Part shown: in pieces, positions 38,747 to 47,933 of the stretch
Layout of the letters: each line of letters starts with the position of its first letter
Position numbering within the stretch: position 1 is the first letter of the stretch
Assembly (NCBI GenBank): GCA_902625535.1
Contig: CACOBT010000009.1
Coordinates: 19,691-83,690 of the forward strand
DNA length: 64,000 bases
From: an uncultured beta proteobacterium
GTDB lineage: Bacteria > Pseudomonadota > Gammaproteobacteria > Burkholderiales > Burkholderiaceae_A
Direction: 5' to 3'
Program-made: the position numbers and the translations under genes
The notes under the pieces: generated by a model
Told to the model about the DNA's origin: nothing
The model's database searches: none
What the model saw: the letters and a program-made list of their open reading frames with translations, nothing else

Positions 38747-39082
38747 ATGCTCCTACACGTAGAAACAACTATAGAAGTCAGTCACCGTATATTAACTCCG
38801 ATTGCCGAACGGGATCAAATTCATGGTCACAGCTAATGGGTACGCGTTTATGTTTTAACCGAGGTAAAAAATCCTGTTCCTGTCGAAACCCTCAAAAAAG
38901 ACTTACAAAAAATTGCGGATGGGCTCGATCATACTCATCTGAATGATAAAATTCCGGATGGAACGATGGAGTCAATCGCAGTTTGGTTTGCAAGGGAATT
39001 TAAAACCAAAGACTACCAATTAAAGAAAGTTACAATATTAAGAAAATCAATGGGAATAGGAGTCGAATACGTACTCGATTAA
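38747..39082 (+). pseudogene. queD: queD-like 6-carboxytetrahydropterin synthase, interrupted by one in-frame TAA
   Basis: One frame from ATG 38747 to TAA 39080-39082 encodes a 111-residue QueD/PTPS-family protein: VSHRILTP, the zinc pair HGH, LDHTHLND, and a glutamate in TMESIAVW. It is interrupted by TAA at 38834-38836 (codon 30) inside IHGHS-stop-WVRVYV. The family has Tyr or Phe there, so TAT or TAC to TAA is the simplest change. No cysteine occurs in the frame, whereas E. coli QueD uses a catalytic Cys. It lies 24 nt after queC and 4 nt before queE. Confidence 0.85.
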
Positions 39083-39086
39083 GGAA

Positions 39087-39698
39087 ATGTTTTATACACT
39101 GCAAGGTGAGGGAATCCAAGCTGGTAGGCCTGCCATATTTTGTAGATTTTCAGGATGTAATTTATGGTCTGGACTCGAAAGAGATCGTCCGGAGGCTAAA
39201 TGTAGATTTTGTGATACAGACTTTACGGGCGTAAACGGGGAAAATGGTGGGAAGTTTGCTGCACCAGCAGACGTTGTCAAAGCGGCCGTAAAATTTTGGC
39301 CGGAAGTACCCTCTAAAAAGTTTATCGTTCTCACCGGTGGTGAACCGTTACTTCAGGTAAACACAGCCTTGATTTCAGAATTACATGCCTCTAATTTTGA
39401 AATAGCAATAGAAACAAACGGTACAATTCTATGCCCGGCTGAAATTGACTGGATATGTGTGAGTCCTAAGGCAGGAACCGAAATTGTGCAAACAAATGGT
39501 AACGAGCTGAAGGTGGTGTATCCGCAACCTGGGCTAAATTTATCAAAGCTGGTAACTTTATCTTTTGAACACTTTCTCATTCAACCAATGGACGGTCCCA
39601 ATCTTGAAGCTAACATCGATGCTTCAATAGAGTTTTGCAAGGAAAATCCGATATGGCGCCTGTCAGTACAAACTCATAAAAATGTTGGAATAAGGTAG
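39087..39698 (+). CDS. queE: 7-carboxy-7-deazaguanine synthase QueE (radical SAM)
   Basis: A 203-residue radical-SAM enzyme that ring-contracts 6-carboxytetrahydropterin. FYTLQGEG, the cluster motif (CNLWSGLERDRPEAKC then CDTDF, C-x2-C spacing) and LTGGEPLLQ are present. ATG 39087 corresponds to an internal Ile of most relatives. Upstream in-frame codons still encode the family-like YSIKE within the end of queD but no standard start codon. The start may have eroded, or the shorter form is used. Its substrate supplier queD and successor queC both carry stops. Confidence 0.85.
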   Translation: MFYTLQGEGIQAGRPAIFCRFSGCNLWSGLERDRPEAKCRFCDTDFTGVNGENGGKFAAPADVVKAAVKFWPEVPSKKFIVLTGGEPLLQVNTALISELHASNFEIAIETNGTILCPAEIDWICVSPKAGTEIVQTNGNELKVVYPQPGLNLSKLVTLSFEHFLIQPMDGPNLEANIDASIEFCKENPIWRLSVQTHKNVGIR

Positions 39699-39699
39699 A

Positions 39700-42600
39700 C
39701 TAATTGTCGTCAGCCTCCGAAGCATAACGTCGATGTAACCAACAAAAAGTATTCAATAAGTTTATCTGCTCCGGAGTCCTGCAAGGAAAGGTTAGGAGTC
39801 TTTCATTGAAGACCACAACAGCCAAACACTTCGCCCGAGTAATGGCCACGTTCAATCTATTTTTACTAAATAGAAAATTGGCGTCCCTTCCTATTTCTTC
39901 TGGGCTGGAGGTTGTCATTGATACTATGACAACCTCTGCCTCCTGACCCTGAAACTTATCTATTGTGCCTACCTTGCTTCCAACAGGAAGAATCGTTTTT
40001 AGAAGCTCTACTTGCATATTGTAGGGAGCAACAACGAGAATATCTTCTACGCTAATTTTCCATCTTTCCTCACCAACTTTAAGTGAAGCATGCTGCAACA
40101 ACGTCTTATAGATTCGCTTTACCTCATTTGCTTCGATACTGCAAACTTTTGAACAACCCTCATGATCCGACAATACTAACTGAACACCTGCTTTTTTATG
40201 ATCATCCGAAAGTTTACCTTCCCAGACTAATTCCCTTTCTTTATTTTTTTTTAAAGGTAACAATCTTGATTCATAAAAAACTTCAGAGACAAAATCGCAG
40301 ATTTTTGGGTGGAGTCTATAGGTTTTATTCAAAAAAATACCCTTATCTTCCGGTACAACACTGTGAATCTCTCCTGATGTTTGGTCCTTTTTAAGGTAGT
40401 AGTTAATAACAGACATTCCAGAATCATTGGGATGAATTCCCTGTATAGGCTGTTCAAGCTGGTTTTGATCTCCAACGAGTATCAAACTTTTCGCGCAGGT
40501 CGCTGCGGCAATCCCGGTCGCTAATGACATCTGTCCTGCTTCTTCAATAATCAAAAAATCAATTTTTTGATTTAGTCTTTCGTTTGCGAAAAACCATGCA
40601 GTACCCGCCAATAGATCGAAATCTCCATCGATTAGTTCATCCACTTTAAACAGATCTACTATAAATGAATCCTCTGTGGAGGATTGATTAAAATGTTGCG
40701 AAGGATCATCTTTTGCTGATTTTTTTGCTCCTCGAAAACCCACTTTCGCCTTCTTAGCGTGATTCACTATCTTCTGTAACATATTCAAAATTGCTTTATG
40801 ACTGTTAGACGTAACCCCGATTTTGAATCCGCGCGATATTAAGTTAACAATCACTCGAGACGTAAGGTAAGTTTTTCCAGTTCCTGGGGGCCCTTGCATA
40901 AAGACAAGACTGTGATCAAGCATGGAAAACAACTCATTCAACTTACTAACGGATTGGAAGTCAGCTAGATTTGTGCCAGTATCGAGCCCAATTAACTTTG
41001 GTGGATTTCTCTCCAAAAGTTGTACTAAAGCTGGATACTTTTCGATGTTGCCACAAAATCGAAATAAACTTTCACTCAATATCATGCTTGAAACGGGGCC
41101 GGCTAACCCTATATCTAATGGAGACTTTAACCCAGGGCTTGCCTTAAAATTTAATGACCGCGATCGGTGATCGACGACCATGTTATTCAGCGCCTTTCCC
41201 GAAGATAGATCATAACACTTATCGTTCGTTTTAATACCAGTCTTCTGATCGACATACCTACAGAAATATCGCATAGACTTTTTTTCTTTACACTCTTTTT
41301 CAATAGACACTGTTGCAATACAATCTTCCCGGTCTATTCTGTCCTCGTTTGATAATTCCTTCCTATCAAAATAGCTCCACCACTGTGGTTTTTCATCCCT
41401 CTTGTAAAAATCGAGTAAATCTAGCAGTGTTCTGCGTAAAGAATCATTAGTCTCGGATTCCTTTATTTCTTTATTAAGCTTATGCGTTATGATGCCCAGC
41501 TCTTTAGCATAGCGTTTCGCTTGTTCAGACATCTCCCCAGAAAATTTTCTGTCTGTCTCCATACCTACGCCAATAGCAACACCGTTAAGTTTGGCAACGT
41601 TTATTAACCAATCACGTAAAAAGTATGTTGAACGCACATCTTGTAAGTTATACTGTTCAATATCCTTCAAAAGTTGAGAATTCTCATTCTCTCCCGACTC
41701 TCTCCACATTTCAAAAAAAATAACGCTATCTGAACCATTGCTCACTGAATCGGTCCTTTCGCCCATCTTTTCTCGATAGAATTTCTCGAGATTTTTAATA
41801 CTATATCTTGGTTCAGAAATTCTTAAGGACTCACGCACTATTTGATATAAATCAACAAGTTTCTTTTTCCGCAACAGGTTGTCAACAAAAATCTGTCCGA
41901 TATTGTACTTATTTGATAGCCTTCGTAAAGCATCCTTTTCATAAGGTGCATAATGATAAATATGCGCTTTTGGAAATTTTTTAAAATGCTCTTCTAGAAA
42001 CTTTAGAAATTCAGTAAATGTTTTTTTCTCGTCCGCTAGACTCAATGCCCAAAAAGATTGGTATTTGTCTACTTGATCCAAACTATAAAAAATTCCAAAT
42101 AAGTACTCTAATTTCTCATCAAGTAGAGGATCCCCCTCAATATCGAAAAATAGATCTCCTGCTTCGGGATGGGGGAGTCTATCAAATCCATAATCCTCAA
42201 TCAAATCTCCTGCATTTGAACGTATCCCTCGCTCATCCTTCAAAATTAGCTCATACATTGGCGTATCACCCTGTTCCCTACTTTTAACTTGTAATGCGGC
42301 CTGCTGCTGGAGTCGTAGAAATATTGTTCTTCCCATATCTGGTATATTCTTTTCTTTTGGAATAGTTGCAAGATTCTGCATCGTTGATATTCCTACCTTA
42401 TTGAATTTAATGATCTGGTCTCTAGTTATTCTTGCTACCTGTACTAAGTGATCACTCTGAGTCCGTGACTGATTACAATGGTCCCGCCAATGACAAATAT
42501 CACAGTGAGAACACGGTAAAGGTACCTCTTTACGATCATGTTTTTTATAAAAAAAGTTAAGAAATCTTTTTTTTAAATTGATAAAATAAAAAAAATAATT

Positions 42601-43161
42601 TTTGACATCAAATTTTTTTTCTAACTTATCTCCCAATATCAAATATGCATTTTTAGGTAACAAACCTTGCATCTCAGATACTACATCAGAGTAGTGCATG
42701 AGCTGCAAAACAGAATCAGCTTTAGCAATTTTAGATAACTTTGAATCTTTTACTTCATATGAAAAATTACCTAATTTTGAAGGAACATCTGTTTTTACGA
42801 TAAAATCCGGTCTAGCAGTGAATTGCTCCGACTGAAGAGCCCCTTGAAAAACAATTCCCACACCTTTTTCCATGGCTTCCGTTGTTGCATTTATTCTATC
42901 CTCGCTTGATAAGCTGTTGTCTAATTCCAGTACTGTTTTATATTTCTTACGCAATTCGTTCCAACATTCTAATTCGTGTTTTCTACCATTTTCTTGAATC
43001 AATTGCAGATAGTCTGAGGGCTCAGCCCTCCTAGACAGTAAAGAAAAGTCTGATAGTGCATGTAAATCGGTAACCGTAACGTGGGGGCACCTCGAAAAAT
43101 TTACTAAATCAGAGGTTGAGAAAAGAATTTTTCCATTAACCGTCCGCAATTGCCACCTCAA
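39700..43161 (-). CDS. TM0106-type RecB-like nuclease fused to a superfamily 1 helicase
   Basis: A 1153-residue fusion. Residues ~1-230 form a Cas4/RecB-type nuclease with Asp119 (RPDF), Glu136 and Lys138 (YEVKDSK) and cysteines 25, 220, 223 and 229, a probable [4Fe-4S] site (Cys217 is also nearby). A DEDD/RNase H-like domain follows near 335 (DLFFDIEGDP). The C-terminal UPF1/DNA2-like helicase has GPPGTGKT, IIEEAGQM, VGDQNQLEQP, DKFQGQEAE and NVAITRAK. Likely DNA repair or anti-mobile-element function. The start is TTG 43161. The gene ends 1 nt from convergent queE. Confidence 0.88.
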   Translation of the reverse strand: MRWQLRTVNGKILFSTSDLVNFSRCPHVTVTDLHALSDFSLLSRRAEPSDYLQLIQENGRKHELECWNELRKKYKTVLELDNSLSSEDRINATTEAMEKGVGIVFQGALQSEQFTARPDFIVKTDVPSKLGNFSYEVKDSKLSKIAKADSVLQLMHYSDVVSEMQGLLPKNAYLILGDKLEKKFDVKNYFFYFINLKKRFLNFFYKKHDRKEVPLPCSHCDICHWRDHCNQSRTQSDHLVQVARITRDQIIKFNKVGISTMQNLATIPKEKNIPDMGRTIFLRLQQQAALQVKSREQGDTPMYELILKDERGIRSNAGDLIEDYGFDRLPHPEAGDLFFDIEGDPLLDEKLEYLFGIFYSLDQVDKYQSFWALSLADEKKTFTEFLKFLEEHFKKFPKAHIYHYAPYEKDALRRLSNKYNIGQIFVDNLLRKKKLVDLYQIVRESLRISEPRYSIKNLEKFYREKMGERTDSVSNGSDSVIFFEMWRESGENENSQLLKDIEQYNLQDVRSTYFLRDWLINVAKLNGVAIGVGMETDRKFSGEMSEQAKRYAKELGIITHKLNKEIKESETNDSLRRTLLDLLDFYKRDEKPQWWSYFDRKELSNEDRIDREDCIATVSIEKECKEKKSMRYFCRYVDQKTGIKTNDKCYDLSSGKALNNMVVDHRSRSLNFKASPGLKSPLDIGLAGPVSSMILSESLFRFCGNIEKYPALVQLLERNPPKLIGLDTGTNLADFQSVSKLNELFSMLDHSLVFMQGPPGTGKTYLTSRVIVNLISRGFKIGVTSNSHKAILNMLQKIVNHAKKAKVGFRGAKKSAKDDPSQHFNQSSTEDSFIVDLFKVDELIDGDFDLLAGTAWFFANERLNQKIDFLIIEEAGQMSLATGIAAATCAKSLILVGDQNQLEQPIQGIHPNDSGMSVINYYLKKDQTSGEIHSVVPEDKGIFLNKTYRLHPKICDFVSEVFYESRLLPLKKNKERELVWEGKLSDDHKKAGVQLVLSDHEGCSKVCSIEANEVKRIYKTLLQHASLKVGEERWKISVEDILVVAPYNMQVELLKTILPVGSKVGTIDKFQGQEAEVVIVSMTTSSPEEIGRDANFLFSKNRLNVAITRAKCLAVVVFNERLLTFPCRTPEQINLLNTFCWLHRRYASEADDN

Positions 43162-43167
43162 AAACGA

Positions 43168-43353
43168 TCATATGACTTCGGAGAACAGAAAAAACAAACC
43201 CAGCGATATGCTTACCCAGCCAATAATCCATGAGAGATATAAAGCAACAATATTTAATCGCCCATCGAAAAAAATCCTATCAATACGGCCGACGAGCCGG
43301 TACCAGAGATATAATGGGATTAAAAATAATAGGGCTACAAATAAAACTTTCAT
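43168..43353 (-). CDS. Small two-span membrane protein
   Basis: A 61-residue frame from ATG 43353 with two hydrophobic segments (VLFVALLFLIPLYLWY and YLSWIIGWVSISLGLFFLF) and a short charged loop (GRIDRIFFDGR). It ends 6 nt before the helicase start, so it is co-oriented and possibly co-transcribed. No ribosome-binding site is obvious. Function unknown. Confidence 0.5.
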   Translation of the reverse strand: MKVLFVALLFLIPLYLWYRLVGRIDRIFFDGRLNIVALYLSWIIGWVSISLGLFFLFSEVI

Positions 43354-43398
43354 AAGAAAAAAAAGTCAGTTAATTTAACATTATCAACTGAGAGCACA

Positions 43399-44892
43399 AT
43401 GAAATACAACTACAAAAAGTTGTCTCTACTGCAAACGCGGATCAATCGGCTTAATCATCTGAGAGAGGTGGCATTCTGGGACCAGGCAACCAATATGTCA
43501 GAAAAGGGGCTTAACGCTAGATCAGAAGCCGTAGCGGAGCTTTCTCAAATAATTCATCAACTTGAATCGGACCCCGAAAACGAATTAGTTATTTTGGGGG
43601 CGGAAAATGAAGAATTATCGGAAATAGAAAGCGCTAATTTGCACGAGATAAAGAGGAAGTACGAAAGAAAAAAGAAAATACCAGCAGAGCTACTCAAAAA
43701 AAAACAATTAGCAACTAGTCTATGTGAACACGATTGGAGAAAACAGAGGTTCGATAATGACTGGAATGGCTTCATGGATAATTTTGAGAAAGTGGTTTTA
43801 TATTCGCGAGAGGAAGCGAAAATCTTGGCAGGTGAGTTTGGTGGGTCTCCGTATGAAGCACTAATGGATAAATACGAACCACATTTAAGTGAAAACAGTG
43901 TTGATAATCTGTTCGGGGAAATAAAAGATTGGTTGCCAGATTTATTAAACCGAGTGCTTGTTCAACAAGGTGATGCTGCTCCTCCAGTAACGAGAGGAAC
44001 ATTTCAGGTTGAAAAACAAAAACAACTTAGTCTCGAAATAATGAAGATTTTTGAATTCGATTTTATGGCTGGCAGGCTTGATGAAAGTATTCACCCTTTT
44101 TGTGGCGGAACTCCCCAGGATGTAAGAATTACTACACGCTACAAAGAAACCGAATTCCTTCCAGCGTTAATGGGGACAATCCATGAAACTGGCCACGCGA
44201 GATACGAACAAAATTTACCGTCGGACTTGTTGGATCAACCCGTAGGACAAGCTAGATCAATGAGCTTTCATGAAAGTCAATCCCTTTTTTTTGAGAAGCA
44301 TATTGGAGGGCATCCAAATTTTATTGAGAGAATTCACCCACAAATTTTATCAATTTTTGGAAAACAACCATTAACAAACCTCGATAACCTAAAACGATTA
44401 GTGTTAAATGTTAAACCGAGCTTGATCAGGGTCGATGCAGACGAAATTACCTATCCTGCCCATATAATTCTCAGGTATGAAATAGAGAAAGACCTGATTA
44501 ACGGGAGTATTAAAGCGAAAGATATCCCGTTATTGTGGAATGAAAAAATGAAAGAGCTATTGGGAATTTCAACTGAGAATGACTACTGTAACGGACCTAT
44601 GCAGGATGTTCACTGGCCTGAAGGTCTGTTTGGATATTTCCCGTGCTACACACTGGGAGCGCTATACGCCGCACAGTGGAAGGCAATGATTTGTGAGAAA
44701 TACAGTAGCTTTGATGACATTGTCGGTAAGCACAAGTTGACTCCAATCCTAAGTTGGCTGGATCAAAATATCTGGAAAAAAGCTAGTACAAAGTCAACCC
44801 AGGCTCTTACACGAGATGCATCCAACGGAAAAAACCTAACAACCAAACATTTTAGAAATCACTTAGAAAATCGCTATTTATCTCATCTCTAA
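43399..44892 (+). CDS. Carboxypeptidase M32 family (Taq-type)
   Basis: A 497-residue thermostable-carboxypeptidase-family metalloenzyme that removes C-terminal residues from peptides in the cytoplasm. The zinc motif HETGH is at 262-266 within GTIHETGHARYEQ, followed by MSFHESQSLFFE. Also seen: HPFCGGTPQDVRITTRY and IRVDADEITYPAHIILRYEIE, all M32 signatures. ATG at 43399. It appears as a single gene, convergent with the ZIP gene. Confidence 0.95.
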   Translation: MKYNYKKLSLLQTRINRLNHLREVAFWDQATNMSEKGLNARSEAVAELSQIIHQLESDPENELVILGAENEELSEIESANLHEIKRKYERKKKIPAELLKKKQLATSLCEHDWRKQRFDNDWNGFMDNFEKVVLYSREEAKILAGEFGGSPYEALMDKYEPHLSENSVDNLFGEIKDWLPDLLNRVLVQQGDAAPPVTRGTFQVEKQKQLSLEIMKIFEFDFMAGRLDESIHPFCGGTPQDVRITTRYKETEFLPALMGTIHETGHARYEQNLPSDLLDQPVGQARSMSFHESQSLFFEKHIGGHPNFIERIHPQILSIFGKQPLTNLDNLKRLVLNVKPSLIRVDADEITYPAHIILRYEIEKDLINGSIKAKDIPLLWNEKMKELLGISTENDYCNGPMQDVHWPEGLFGYFPCYTLGALYAAQWKAMICEKYSSFDDIVGKHKLTPILSWLDQNIWKKASTKSTQALTRDASNGKNLTTKHFRNHLENRYLSHL

Positions 44893-44904
44893 CGAGATTA
44901 ATAT

Positions 44905-46281
44905 TCACTCCAACAGCTTGAAGAGTACTGATGCTAAAAATCCGGCTAACGTAGCCAGGCCAACCAAATTGTTATCCGCTAAATGGGCGGCTTCCGGTAA
45001 CATAGCCGCACAAATCATTGTCAACATGGCTCCTGCAGCTAACCCCTCAACAAGAACCAACGTTGTGTGGGAAACGCCGTCTCCAATGAAGGCTCCTATC
45101 GCTGCCCCAGCAGCAGTCAAAATCACTAGTGAGCCCCAAAGAGAAAGTATCTTCCATATCTGCATCCCTTCTTTTTTCATTTGCGCTGAGCTTGATAAAG
45201 CTTCAGGAAAATTAGATAAAAATAGTCCGGCTATAAAAGTATAAGGTAACACATCAAAAAAATTCGGTTCCACGCTTGCTGCTATGCTTGCAGAGACCAA
45301 AGTTAAAACAGCTATTCCTAAAACAAAACTCTCAGGTATTGCATCAAGCATTATTCCCAGCCAAATTGCAAACGCTGCGTTGCCGTGGGAATTATACTGT
45401 TTCTGCAAATCTGCCCTTGTTGGCAAATCACCCGTATCTCCATGGTGAACTGCTTCCATGGCAAGCTCAGCCCACTTTGCCCTCTCATCGGCATCTTTTT
45501 CGACGTGATCAATATTTTCTTCAAATCTTTGCTTTGCCATCGATCTCAACTCTTCATCAAACTCTGGTATCTTGTCACGCAGAGTGTGGAAGTCTTCAGC
45601 TGAAAGTACTAAAAGCTCTGTCTCGTCATTAGCCGTGCAGTCAGCGGTACGGTTAACCGCGTTTAAAAGAGACATCTCTCCAACGATTTCACCCTTTGCG
45701 AGAACCAAATCTGGATGGTCAGGACTTTCAATTTTTAATGATCCACTCCGAATGACATACATTGATTCCGGAGTGTCTCCTCTTGTGTAAACAATATCAC
45801 CTTTGTGAAGAAACCGAGGTTTCAGATGACCGATAATAATACTCATGTCCTCAGGGTCCAACTTATAAAATAAAGGAACATCGGCAACATCTTTCATCGC
45901 TTTTTTGAAAAATTTTTCTTTATCAACAGCAGACTTGGAAATGATGTAGGCGGTTTTTCGCAAATACCCACCTTTTTGATTAATCAATTGATCTAACAAA
46001 ACGAAGAGTAGACCACCTACCACGGCTCCCAAAATCAAGAGAAAGAAGTGTTGCTCTGCCTCTAACCTTTGTTTCGCATCCTTCGCAGAGCTGAGCTCGT
46101 AGATAGTAGGGGCTACCAATTCTAAAGCCAGCGCCGATAAAAGTGCCCCTGCCCCAAAAGCAGCTAACAAACCAACAACAGTCGACGAAATCCTGAAGTA
46201 TATACCAATTGCAGATCCAAAAAGCAAAGAGATTGATGCGATAATTCCAACCAATGCTGCCCAAAAAACATAACCTTCCAT
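44905..46281 (-). CDS. ZIP-family metal transporter with inserted cyclic-nucleotide-binding domain
   Basis: A 458-residue membrane protein. N-terminal spans (GLLAAFGAGALLSALALE) are followed at about 130-260 by a complete CNB domain with phosphate-cassette residues GEMSLL...NRTA. The remaining ZIP spans then carry the metal-site-like motifs LDAIPESFVLG and LSNFPEAL, and GLAAGAMLTMICAAMLPE. ZIP proteins import Zn, Fe or Mn; here a cyclic nucleotide may gate transport. ATG 46281 has GGAG 8 nt upstream; a TTG at 46296 is rejected. The fusion is an uncommon architecture. Confidence 0.88.
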   Translation of the reverse strand: MEGYVFWAALVGIIASISLLFGSAIGIYFRISSTVVGLLAAFGAGALLSALALELVAPTIYELSSAKDAKQRLEAEQHFFLLILGAVVGGLLFVLLDQLINQKGGYLRKTAYIISKSAVDKEKFFKKAMKDVADVPLFYKLDPEDMSIIIGHLKPRFLHKGDIVYTRGDTPESMYVIRSGSLKIESPDHPDLVLAKGEIVGEMSLLNAVNRTADCTANDETELLVLSAEDFHTLRDKIPEFDEELRSMAKQRFEENIDHVEKDADERAKWAELAMEAVHHGDTGDLPTRADLQKQYNSHGNAAFAIWLGIMLDAIPESFVLGIAVLTLVSASIAASVEPNFFDVLPYTFIAGLFLSNFPEALSSSAQMKKEGMQIWKILSLWGSLVILTAAGAAIGAFIGDGVSHTTLVLVEGLAAGAMLTMICAAMLPEAAHLADNNLVGLATLAGFLASVLFKLLE

Positions 46282-46355
46282 AAACTTCTCTCCCAAACCG
46301 AAATATATTTTGCTTATAATAAAAACACTTTTTTTTGTTACTATGCGCCCTCTAA

Positions 46356-46538
46356 ATGAATGACTTCTACAAAATCCACAAACATCGTTTCTTCATAGAC
46401 TATCCGCAGAAAAAACTTGATGGAGAGCTATATAAGTACAAATGCGCCTTTTGCGGCATCGATACTGTCACCATTGATGGGAAACTTGAGAACCATGCAT
46501 CTACCTGCGAATACAGAGTTAGCAAAGAAAAAGAATAA
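46356..46538 (+). CDS. Small putative zinc-binding protein
   Basis: A 60-residue soluble protein from ATG 46356. The arrangement CAFCGIDTV...NHASTCEYR (C-x2-C, then H-x4-C) resembles a treble-clef or zinc-finger site, which suggests nucleic-acid or protein contact. The N-terminus is basic and aromatic (FYKIHKHRFFIDYP). No clear ribosome-binding site. It is divergent from the ZIP gene; no family recognised. Confidence 0.55.
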   Translation: MNDFYKIHKHRFFIDYPQKKLDGELYKYKCAFCGIDTVTIDGKLENHASTCEYRVSKEKE

Positions 46539-46543
46539 ACATC

Positions 46544-46570
46544 AAAAATTGTTTTTCCCCCACTAACAAT
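46544..46570 (-). terminator. Possible terminator after nhaD
   Basis: On the minus strand the last base of the nhaD stop begins ATTGTT, which pairs with AACAAT across an 11-nt loop and is followed by a run of T. The six-pair AT-rich stem is weak, so termination would be modest. Confidence 0.4.
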
Positions 46571-47862
46571 CAATAATATAGCGAGGACAGCGCGACATAC
46601 GTTAACGCTCCTGCTATGTATCCAACGAGAGCCAGAAGGCTAATTTTCTTCACATACCAGAAGAAATTTATTTTCTGCATACCCATCGCAGCTAACCCAG
46701 CAGCGGATCCAATGATCAAAATTGATCCTCCTGTTCCAGCGCAAAAAGCTAAAAATTGCCAAAGGTAACTATCTTTAGGATGTAGGTCCATGGGAAACAT
46801 TTTTATAGAGGCAGCCACCATTGGGACGTTATCGACCAAAGAACTCATAAGGCCTATCAGCATAATGACCAACGTGGTGTTGCCGAGAGTTTCATCTAAC
46901 CATTTTGCAAGCTCTGGTAATATTTTACTATGTTCCAACGTGGCAACAGCTAGTAAAATACCGACGAAAAATATAATTGAACTCATATCAATCTTTGAAA
47001 GGGCACGTGCGAGAGAAAATTGAGCCTTCTCAGATTCTTTCTTGCCTTTATGAAGCAAATCCGTAATTAACCAAAGAAATCCCAATCCAAACATTACCCC
47101 TAAAAAAGGTGGTAGGTGGGTAATAGTTTTAAAAACCGGCACGCCAATTAATGCTCCGATACCACAATAAAATATAGTATTCCTTTCCTTTTCCGAAGTC
47201 TCTGCATGTCGCGCAACACCTACATCAGTTTTTGGAGGTTCCACGCCTTGACCTTTCAAAGAATTCGTCACAAAGTAAAGTGGAATGACCGCAGCTACGA
47301 TTGAGGGTAAAAATACCTGATATATGACAGTCACGGCAGAAATCTTATCTGCTACCCAAAGCATTGTAGTAGTGACGTCCCCAATCGGAGACCACGCACC
47401 ACCCGCGTTTGCGCAGATTACGATCAAACCAGCGAACAAAAGACGGTCTTCTTTCTTACCTAACAACTTTGAAATAAGCGAACACATGACAATCGTAGTT
47501 GCAAGGTTATCCAAAACCGCGCTCAGAAAAAAAGTTGCTACACCAATTTGAAAAAGTAGGGTTGAAGACTTCGTAGTCTTTATTCTTTTCGTGATAATGT
47601 CGAACCCATTGTGAATGTCAATCAACTCAACGATGGTCATAGCCCCCATCAGAAAAAAAACAATTTGCCCTACTTCAATAAGCGTATGGCCCAACTCGTC
47701 ATGTACCATTGTGTGTATATCACCGCCGCTGAACATTACATACACCGTCCACAGTAAACCGGCACCAATGAGCGCGGTTGCTGACTTATTTACGTGAAGC
47801 GGGTGCTCCAGAGCTATCGCAGCATATGATAATAAAAATATGGCGGAAAGGGCAATAATCAC
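46570..47862 (-). CDS. nhaD: NhaD-type Na+/H+ antiporter
   Basis: An integral membrane antiporter of about 430 residues with 12-13 spans, exporting sodium in exchange for protons. NhaD landmarks: ALEHPLHVNKSATALIGAG, FFLMGAMTIVELIDIH, FFLSAVLDNLATTIVM, ANAGGAWSPIGDVTTTMLW and GSAAGLAAMGM. The frame is open from a GTG at 47871, but the AAGGAGG ribosome-binding site abuts it. The GTG at 47862 is 8 nt from that site and is chosen. It fits an organism that meets sodium-rich water. Confidence 0.93.
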   Translation of the reverse strand: MIIALSAIFLLSYAAIALEHPLHVNKSATALIGAGLLWTVYVMFSGGDIHTMVHDELGHTLIEVGQIVFFLMGAMTIVELIDIHNGFDIITKRIKTTKSSTLLFQIGVATFFLSAVLDNLATTIVMCSLISKLLGKKEDRLLFAGLIVICANAGGAWSPIGDVTTTMLWVADKISAVTVIYQVFLPSIVAAVIPLYFVTNSLKGQGVEPPKTDVGVARHAETSEKERNTIFYCGIGALIGVPVFKTITHLPPFLGVMFGLGFLWLITDLLHKGKKESEKAQFSLARALSKIDMSSIIFFVGILLAVATLEHSKILPELAKWLDETLGNTTLVIMLIGLMSSLVDNVPMVAASIKMFPMDLHPKDSYLWQFLAFCAGTGGSILIIGSAAGLAAMGMQKINFFWYVKKISLLALVGYIAGALTYVALSSLYY

Positions 47863-47933
47863 TTGCGACACCTCCTTGTTTCTAAATTAAAGTTATTGAT
47901 CGGTTTATTCATCTAAATTTTTTACGGTGATTC

